A stretch of DNA of 20,392 nt, from assembly GCA_016296065.1 (NCBI GenBank), contig JAEDKA010000065.1, forward strand, positions 1 to 20,392. Direction: 5' to 3'. Under the pieces are notes generated by a model. The model was not told the origin of the DNA. It saw nothing but the letters and a program-made list of their open reading frames with translations, and searched no databases. The DNA comes from Kiritimatiellia bacterium (GTDB lineage: Bacteria > Verrucomicrobiota > Kiritimatiellia > RFP12 > UBA1067). Positions within the stretch are counted from its first letter, which is position 1; each line of letters begins with the position of its first letter. The position numbers and the translations under genes were made by a program. Shown here piece by piece: positions 16,195 to 20,392 of the stretch.

Positions 16195-18432
16195 ATGGCT
16201 GAAGAGACGAGCAACTACAACGCTGAGAACATACAGGTCCTGGAGGGCATGGAGGCGGTCCGCAAGCGCCCCGCCATGTACATCGGCGACACGGGCGAGA
16301 GGGGATACCACCACCTCGTCTACGAAGTCGTCGACAACTCCATCGACGAGGCTCTCGCCGGCTACTGCTCGATGATCGACGTCATCATAAACCCGGACGG
16401 GTCGCTCACAGTACAGGACAACGGGCGCGGCATCCCCGTCGACATGCACCCGACCCAGCACCGCCCCGCGATCGAGGTCGTGCTCACTATCCTCCACGCG
16501 GGCGGCAAGTTCGACGGCTCGAACTACAAGGTCTCCGGCGGACTCCACGGCGTCGGCGTGAGTTGCGTCAACGCGCTCTCCGACTGGATGAAGGTCGAGG
16601 TCAAGCGAGGCGGGAAGATTCACCATATCGAGTTCTCGCGCGGGCACGTCACGAAGCCGCTCGAGGTTGTCGGCGAGTGCGGCGGCGAGACTGGCACGAA
16701 GGTCACTTTCTTCCCCGACCACACCATCTTCTCGTGCCACGCGTTCAAGTGGGAGATACTCGCCGCGCGCCTCAGGGAGCTCGCGTTCCTCAACAAGGGC
16801 GTCACGATACACTTCCGCGACGACGAGGGCGAGGCGCACCACGAGGAGACGTTCCACTACGACGGCGGAATCGACCAGTTCGTCGAGTACCTCAACCAGA
16901 ACAAGAAGCCGCTCTCGCCCGTCATCCACTTCGAGGGCGCGAAGGAGGGCACGACGGGGATGGTGCAGGCCGAGGTCTCGCTCCAGTACTCCGACAGCTA
17001 CTCGACGCTCGAGCAGACATACTGCAACAACATCCACACCATCGAGGGCGGCACGCACCTCTCCGGCTTCCGCCGCGCGCTCACCGCGACGATCAAGAAG
17101 TACGGTCTCGACAACAAGCTGCTCAAGGAGAAGGAGTTCGACTCCCTGACCGGCGACGACATGCGCGAGGGCCTCACGGTCGTCGTCAGCGTGAAGGTCC
17201 CGCAGCCGCAGTTCGAGGGGCAGACGAAGACGAAGCTCGGCAACGGAGAGGTCGACGGCATCGTCGGTTCCATCGTCTCGGACAGGCTGATGACGTTCTT
17301 CGAGGAGAACCCGGCCGTCGCGAAGACCGTCATCGAGAAGACGCTGCTCGCCGCCCGCGCCCGCGAGGCCGCGAGGGCCGCGCGCGAGTCGACGAGGCGC
17401 AAGGGCGTGATGGACGGGCTCTCGCTCCCCGGCAAGCTGCGCGACTGCTCCGAGCGCGACCCCGCGAAGACCGAGCTCTTCCTCGTCGAGGGCGATTCCG
17501 CAGGCGGCTCCGCGCAGACGGGCCGCGACCGCACGACGCAGGCGATTCTCCCGCTGCGCGGCAAGGTCCTGAACGTCGAGAAGGCCAGGATCGACCGCAT
17601 GCTCGCGAACGCCGAGATACGCACGCTAATCACGGCGATCGGATGCGGCTTCGGCGAGGAGTGGGACATCTCGAAGGCGCGCTACCACAAGATCGTGATC
17701 ATGACCGATGCCGATGTCGACGGCGCGCACATCAGGACGCTTCTCCTCACGTTCTTCTACCGCAAGATGCCCGAGCTCATCGAGAAGGGCTACGTCTATC
17801 TCGCGCAGCCTCCGCTCTACAAGGTCGAGCGCAAGAAGAAGATCGAGTACGTCTTGACGGACGGCGAGCTCACGCAGAAGCTACTTACGCTCGGACTCGA
17901 CGATTTCGAGGTGAAGGGCAAGGACGGCGCGGCGCTCGAGCCGGAGCGCGCGAAGGCGCTCATGACGCTGCTCGCCGAGATCGAGGCGACGTGCAAGATG
18001 GTCGAGGAGCGCGGGTTCCGCCCAGAGGAGCTCGTCCGCCAGGAGGGCGCTACGGGCTCCGGAGCGTCGATGCTCAAGAAGCAGTTCTCGTCGCTCTCGG
18101 CGTTCGGGTACGGTCCGGACGACTATTTCGGGACGGCTTCGGCGGACGGTTCGGCGCCCGCGGCCGGGCAGCTCAAGAAGCTGCTCGACGACGTCAGGAC
18201 GCACGGCAAGCAGGGACTCTCGATCTACCGCTTCAAGGGTCTCGGCGAAATGGATGATACGGAGCTCTACGAGACGACGATGAACCCTGAGACGCGGCAC
18301 ATGCTCCGCGTTAAGCTCAACGACGCAGTGGCCGCTGACCAGATGTTCTCGCTCCTCATGGGCGACGAGGTCGAGCCGCGCCGCAAGTTCATCGAGGACA
18401 ACGCCCTGAACGTCAGGAACCTCGACTTCTGA
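16195..18432 (+). CDS. gyrB: DNA gyrase subunit B
   Basis: ATPase subunit of the type IIA topoisomerase that introduces negative supercoils. The protein is 745 aa from ATG 16195, preferred over ATG 16189 because AAGGG is then correctly spaced. The GHKL ATPase has EVVDNSIDEALAG, QDNGRGIPV and GGLHGVGVSCVNALS. The transducer domain has the QTKTKLGN motif with the catalytic lysine. The TOPRIM domain has LVEGDSAGGSAQTGRDR, PLRGKVLNVEKA and MTDADVDGAHIRTLLLTF, holding the acidic metal ligands. The C-terminal region has YRFKGLGEMDDTELYETTM and ends EPRRKFIEDNALNVRNLDF, typical GyrB rather than ParE. It is about 100 residues longer than minimal GyrB (about 640 aa). The extra length lies between TOPRIM and the tail (about 17895-18220) and includes a Gly/Ser-rich stretch. 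gyrA is not adjacent in the window. Confidence 0.95.
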   Translation: MAEETSNYNAENIQVLEGMEAVRKRPAMYIGDTGERGYHHLVYEVVDNSIDEALAGYCSMIDVIINPDGSLTVQDNGRGIPVDMHPTQHRPAIEVVLTILHAGGKFDGSNYKVSGGLHGVGVSCVNALSDWMKVEVKRGGKIHHIEFSRGHVTKPLEVVGECGGETGTKVTFFPDHTIFSCHAFKWEILAARLRELAFLNKGVTIHFRDDEGEAHHEETFHYDGGIDQFVEYLNQNKKPLSPVIHFEGAKEGTTGMVQAEVSLQYSDSYSTLEQTYCNNIHTIEGGTHLSGFRRALTATIKKYGLDNKLLKEKEFDSLTGDDMREGLTVVVSVKVPQPQFEGQTKTKLGNGEVDGIVGSIVSDRLMTFFEENPAVAKTVIEKTLLAARAREAARAARESTRRKGVMDGLSLPGKLRDCSERDPAKTELFLVEGDSAGGSAQTGRDRTTQAILPLRGKVLNVEKARIDRMLANAEIRTLITAIGCGFGEEWDISKARYHKIVIMTDADVDGAHIRTLLLTFFYRKMPELIEKGYVYLAQPPLYKVERKKKIEYVLTDGELTQKLLTLGLDDFEVKGKDGAALEPERAKALMTLLAEIEATCKMVEERGFRPEELVRQEGATGSGASMLKKQFSSLSAFGYGPDDYFGTASADGSAPAAGQLKKLLDDVRTHGKQGLSIYRFKGLGEMDDTELYETTMNPETRHMLRVKLNDAVAADQMFSLLMGDEVEPRRKFIEDNALNVRNLDF

Positions 18433-18451
18433 TCGGGCTAAAATTGTTAAT

Positions 18452-18489
18452 TTGCCCCATTGACGGCGAATGCTAAAATATAGTATACT
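18452..18489 (+). promoter_or_regulatory. promoter region of the rplU-rpmA operon
   Basis: Two overlapping arrangements are visible. TTGACG (18460-18465) with TATACT (18484-18489) has an 18-base spacer. TTGCCC (18452-18457) with TAAAAT (18474-18479) has a 16-base spacer. Tandem use is plausible for a ribosomal operon. The region is distinctly AT-rich compared with the genes around it, and it begins 20 bases after gyrB. Confidence 0.75.
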
Positions 18490-18493
18490 ATTC

Positions 18494-18533
18494 CTTCCAG
18501 CATTTCGTGGATGAACCACAAGGAATGCGGAAG
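18494..18533 (+). promoter_or_regulatory. structured leader of rplU, candidate r-protein regulatory element
   Basis: A long stem-loop: CTTCC (18494-18498) pairs with GGAAG (18529-18533), and GCATT (18500-18504) with AATGC (18524-18528), with A18499 as a single bulge. After an internal loop (TC against AAGG), GTGG (18507-18510) pairs with CCAC (18516-18519) around ATGAA. The rplU ribosome site AAAAGGAAAAG begins directly after it. The shape suits ribosomal-protein autoregulation, but whether it matches known L21 leaders is not established here. Confidence 0.6.
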
Positions 18534-18552
18534 AAAAGGAAAAGTAAACAAA

Positions 18553-18867
18553 ATGGAAGCATACGCTGTTCTCGAAGCCGGCGGCAAGCAGACGCTTGTC
18601 AAGGTCGGCGACAAGATCGAGATTGAAAAGATCTCGGTCGAGCCGGGTCAGGATGCCGAGCTCACGACCGTTCTCGCGGTCAGCGACGGCACGACCCTCA
18701 AGGTTGGCAAGCCCTACGTCGAAGGCGCGAAGGTCGTCCTTTCGGTCGACGGCGTCGTCAAGGGCAAGAAGGTCTACAACTTCAAGGCCAAGCGCAGGAA
18801 AGGCGACCGCCGTCTCGTCGGCCACCGCCAGCAGCTGACCGTCGCAACCGTCAAGGCAATCGCGTAA
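18553..18867 (+). CDS. rplU: 50S ribosomal protein L21
   Basis: Structural protein of the large ribosomal subunit that binds 23S rRNA. The protein is 104 aa from ATG 18553, the normal length, beginning MEAYAVLEAGGKQTLVKVGDKI. An in-frame ATG at 18511 lies in the loop of the leader hairpin and is not supported. Typical features are the YAVLEAGGKQ start, the VGKPYVEGAKVV segment, and the basic FKAKRRKGDRRLVGHRQQLT end that contacts rRNA. The ribosome site is the purine run AAAAGGAAAAG, ending eight bases before the ATG. rpmA follows 15 bases downstream, the near-universal L21-L27 pairing. Confidence 0.95.
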   Translation: MEAYAVLEAGGKQTLVKVGDKIEIEKISVEPGQDAELTTVLAVSDGTTLKVGKPYVEGAKVVLSVDGVVKGKKVYNFKAKRRKGDRRLVGHRQQLTVATVKAIA

Positions 18868-18882
18868 GGGAGGTATTGAAAA

Positions 18883-19119
18883 ATGGCTACTTCTGCATCT
18901 GCCCGCAACGGACGCGACTCCAATCCGCAGTATCTCGGCGTCAAGGCGTATGACGGCCAGCTCCTCAAGGCCGGCTCGATCATCGTCCGCCAGCGCGGAA
19001 CCAAGATCCATCCCGGCAAGAACGTCGGCCAGGGCCGCGACTTCACGCTCTTCGCCCTCAAGGACGGCAAGGTTAAGTTCATCAAGGACGGCAAGGTCGT
19101 CACGATCGTCGAGGCCTGA
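18883..19119 (+). CDS. rpmA: 50S ribosomal protein L27 with atypical N-terminus
   Basis: Large-subunit protein whose N-terminal tail reaches the peptidyl-transferase centre. The protein is 78 aa from ATG 18883, with GGGAGG (18868-18873) nine bases upstream. The core is clear: RNGRDSNPQYLGVK, AGSIIVRQRGTKIHPGKNVGQGRDFTLFALKDGKVKF. The tip reads MATSASARNGRDS, whereas E. coli has MAHKKAGGSTRNGRDS. It is therefore three residues shorter before RNGRDS and lacks the usual His/Lys cluster. It has no cleavable extension of the Firmicutes kind. The end is also compact (KDGKVVTIVEA). A small hairpin (CGAGGC-CTGA-GCCTCG, 19110-19125) encloses its stop codon. Confidence 0.94.
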   Translation: MATSASARNGRDSNPQYLGVKAYDGQLLKAGSIIVRQRGTKIHPGKNVGQGRDFTLFALKDGKVKFIKDGKVVTIVEA

Positions 19120-19149
19120 GCCTCGCATTAAGAAGAAAGAAGGTGTGAC

Positions 19150-19362
19150 ATGGGTACAGGTCGTACACTCCGCAAGGAATCCCACGTTCGTCCGTGCAAG
19201 ACTCCAGCTGGCAAGGCCCGCAAGAGCAAGGCTCAGCGCGCCCGTCTCGTGAAGATGGGCATGGACGCCGAGAAGGTCGCGAAGATGGACGCAGATGACG
19301 TCCGCATCCTCGTCCAGAGGCCGGCGGTCGTCAAGAAGCTCGTCGCCAAGGCGGCAAAGTAA
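19150..19362 (+). CDS. small basic protein of unknown function in a ribosomal operon
   Basis: I do not recognise this 70-aa protein with certainty. It starts at ATG 19150 with AGAAGG (19138-19143) six bases upstream and codon use like its neighbours, so it is very likely expressed. It holds 20 Lys/Arg against 6 Asp/Glu. The first half is basic and likely extended (GRTLRKESHVRPCKTPAGKARKSKAQRARL in part), and the second half is probably helical (DAEKVAKMDADDVRILVQRP, then VVKKLVAKAAK). There are no membrane segments or signal peptide. It lies between L27 and the ribosomal methyltransferase PrmA, and its TAA overlaps the prmA ATG by one base. A ribosome-associated role is inferred from charge and context. 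It might be a distant relative of the small basic protein family reported in PVC bacteria, which I cannot confirm. Confidence 0.8.
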   Translation: MGTGRTLRKESHVRPCKTPAGKARKSKAQRARLVKMGMDAEKVAKMDADDVRILVQRPAVVKKLVAKAAK

Positions 19363-20333
19363 TGACGAAAGTCCACTGCTCGGTAAAAGAGCAATACGCA
19401 GATCCCCTCTTCGAAGTATTCGACGGAGGGGATTTCGTTTTGTCCTCATACCACGACATCGAGTCCGACGAGACCGAGATGCGCATCTACCTTGCGGACG
19501 CCGCGGAGGCGCCCGAGGCCGCGCGCAGGCTCGCGGACGCTCTCCGCGTCGTCGGATGCGACTCGGCCGTCGAGACGGCGGAGGTTCCGGACGAGGACTG
19601 GAAGCTCTCCTACCGCCGCCATTTCAAGACGGAAAAGATCGCGCGCCGGCTCGTGACCGTCCCGACATGGGAGTTCGACGATTTCAAGTCGTCGTCAGAC
19701 CCCGACATGCGCGCTCGCATTCCGCTCGTCCTTGATCCCGGCCTCGCATTCGGAACCGGCAAGCACGAGACCACCAAGGCCTGCCTCGAGTACATCGACG
19801 AGCTGACGAGTGCATGGGAAAGCGGAACTGCGAAGCCTTCCTTCCTCGACATGGGTTGCGGCAGCGGAATCCTCTCCATCGCCGCGGCGAAGCTGGGCTG
19901 TTCGCCCGTGTGCGGATTCGACATCGACGAGGACGCGGTCAACGCGTCGCGCGAGAACGCCGAGCTCAACGGCGTCAATGTCGAATACTTCCTTTTCGCG
20001 CTCGGGAAGGGCGCAGTCACGCTGGATGACACGATAGAGGCGTCGAAGGGACTCTACCCCGATCTCGCGCTTCAGGGCCGCGACGCAGGGCCTGCGGAGG
20101 CTCCGTTCGCGCCGGCGGACATCGTTGTCGCGAACATCCTGGGTCCGCTCCTCATCGCCTTCGCGGCGGAAATCGCGTCCTACGTGAAGCGCACGCTCGT
20201 CGTCTCCGGAATCCTCAACGAACTCTATCCCGAGGTGCGCGGCGCATTTGCCGCGCTCGGATTCTCCGAAGTCTCCACCAAGACCATCGGCGAATGGACG
20301 ACCGGGCTTCTTGCCAAAGACAGCTGCCGGTAA
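19362..20333 (+). CDS. prmA: ribosomal protein L11 methyltransferase PrmA
   Basis: SAM-dependent enzyme that trimethylates lysine residues and the N-terminus of ribosomal protein L11. The protein is 323 aa, slightly longer than the usual 290-300, starting at ATG 19362, which overlaps the preceding stop (TAATG). An N-terminal substrate-recognition domain (about 1-95) ends near EDWKLSYRRHFKTEKIARRLVTVP. The catalytic domain has the family signature LDPGLAFGTGKHETT (Lys replaces the more usual Thr in GTGTH), the SAM-binding DMGCGSGILSIAAAKLG, the acidic CGFDIDEDAVNASREN, and ANILGPLL near the active site. The insert after LFALGKGAVTLDD (about 220-250) accounts for the extra length. Translation is probably coupled to the small basic protein, so the operon is rplU-rpmA-orf-prmA. 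Confidence 0.9.
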   Translation: MTKVHCSVKEQYADPLFEVFDGGDFVLSSYHDIESDETEMRIYLADAAEAPEAARRLADALRVVGCDSAVETAEVPDEDWKLSYRRHFKTEKIARRLVTVPTWEFDDFKSSSDPDMRARIPLVLDPGLAFGTGKHETTKACLEYIDELTSAWESGTAKPSFLDMGCGSGILSIAAAKLGCSPVCGFDIDEDAVNASRENAELNGVNVEYFLFALGKGAVTLDDTIEASKGLYPDLALQGRDAGPAEAPFAPADIVVANILGPLLIAFAAEIASYVKRTLVVSGILNELYPEVRGAFAALGFSEVSTKTIGEWTTGLLAKDSCR

Positions 20334-20358
20334 TCTTGCTGCACTATTCCCCGAATTT

Positions 20359-20391
20359 GAGACACTCTAAATAAGCCGTAGTGGTTGTCTC
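20359..20391. repeat. short inverted repeat in a low-GC tail
   Basis: GAGACA (20359-20364) and TGTCTC (20386-20391) are inverted copies separated by 21 bases, in a stretch (20334-20392) visibly poorer in GC than the genes. It could be a distant hairpin after prmA or the edge of an inserted element continuing beyond the window. No open reading frame is seen here. Confidence 0.35.
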
Positions 20392-20392
20392 C

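Noticed and set aside
18511..18552. Upstream in-frame ATG as the rplU start
   Set aside because: It lies in the leader hairpin loop with no ribosome site, and the extra 14 residues do not resemble L21.

Overview
The window is a GC-rich (about 60% or more by eye), gene-dense bacterial chromosome segment. Every gene I can support lies on the + strand, and no gap exceeds about 250 bases. It looks like a fermentative anaerobe with an outer membrane. It carries a trimeric [FeFe]-hydrogenase, a Pal-type lipoprotein and a Tat system. Promoters are well-formed sigma70-like boxes (TTGNNN, 17-18 bp, TATNNT), plus a recurring extended -10 motif. My best guess is the PVC superphylum (Kiritimatiellota/Lentisphaerota type). 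That guess rests on overall impression and a small basic protein beside the ribosomal genes, and it is not proven by the sequence.

Layout. (1) 1-3415: 3' part of hydB and complete hydA of an NADH/ferredoxin-linked [FeFe]-hydrogenase, separated by a hairpin and closed by a textbook intrinsic terminator. (2) 3436-3560: promoter and tRNA-Ala(CGC). (3) 3603-5737: a site-2-protease-family membrane metalloprotease, then an unrecognised 7-TM protein with a zinc-ribbon-like tail, apparently read from a leaderless transcript. (4) 5812-7488: the ABC-F translation factor EttA with its own promoter. (5) 7500-11905: an envelope cluster of Pal-like lipoprotein, TatA/B, TatC and a TrkH/KtrB-type K+ channel subunit, overlapping or closely spaced, then a DEAD-box helicase with a Gly/His-rich tail. 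(6) 11969-13739: a two-repeat YegP/DUF1508 protein, a large hairpin, and a lipoprotein serine hydrolase of the beta-lactamase/DD-peptidase fold. (7) 13773-16168: nusB, ribD and rph (RNase PH). (8) 16164-18432: gyrB, from an extended -10 promoter with a small hairpin over its ribosome binding site. (9) 18452-20333: ribosomal operon rplU-rpmA-small basic protein-prmA, with a long stem-loop in the rplU leader. (10) 20334-20392: a lower-GC tail with a short inverted repeat.

Most content is ordinary housekeeping. I do not see a CRISPR array, phage, insertion sequence or obvious defence system. The items most worth checking are regulatory or small: the rplU leader structure, the uncharacterised 70-aa basic protein between rpmA and prmA, the L27 protein lacking the usual basic N-terminal tip, the gyrB leader hairpin, the repeated extended -10 element with a leaderless gene, the zinc-ribbon membrane protein, and several stem-loops that enclose stop codons.
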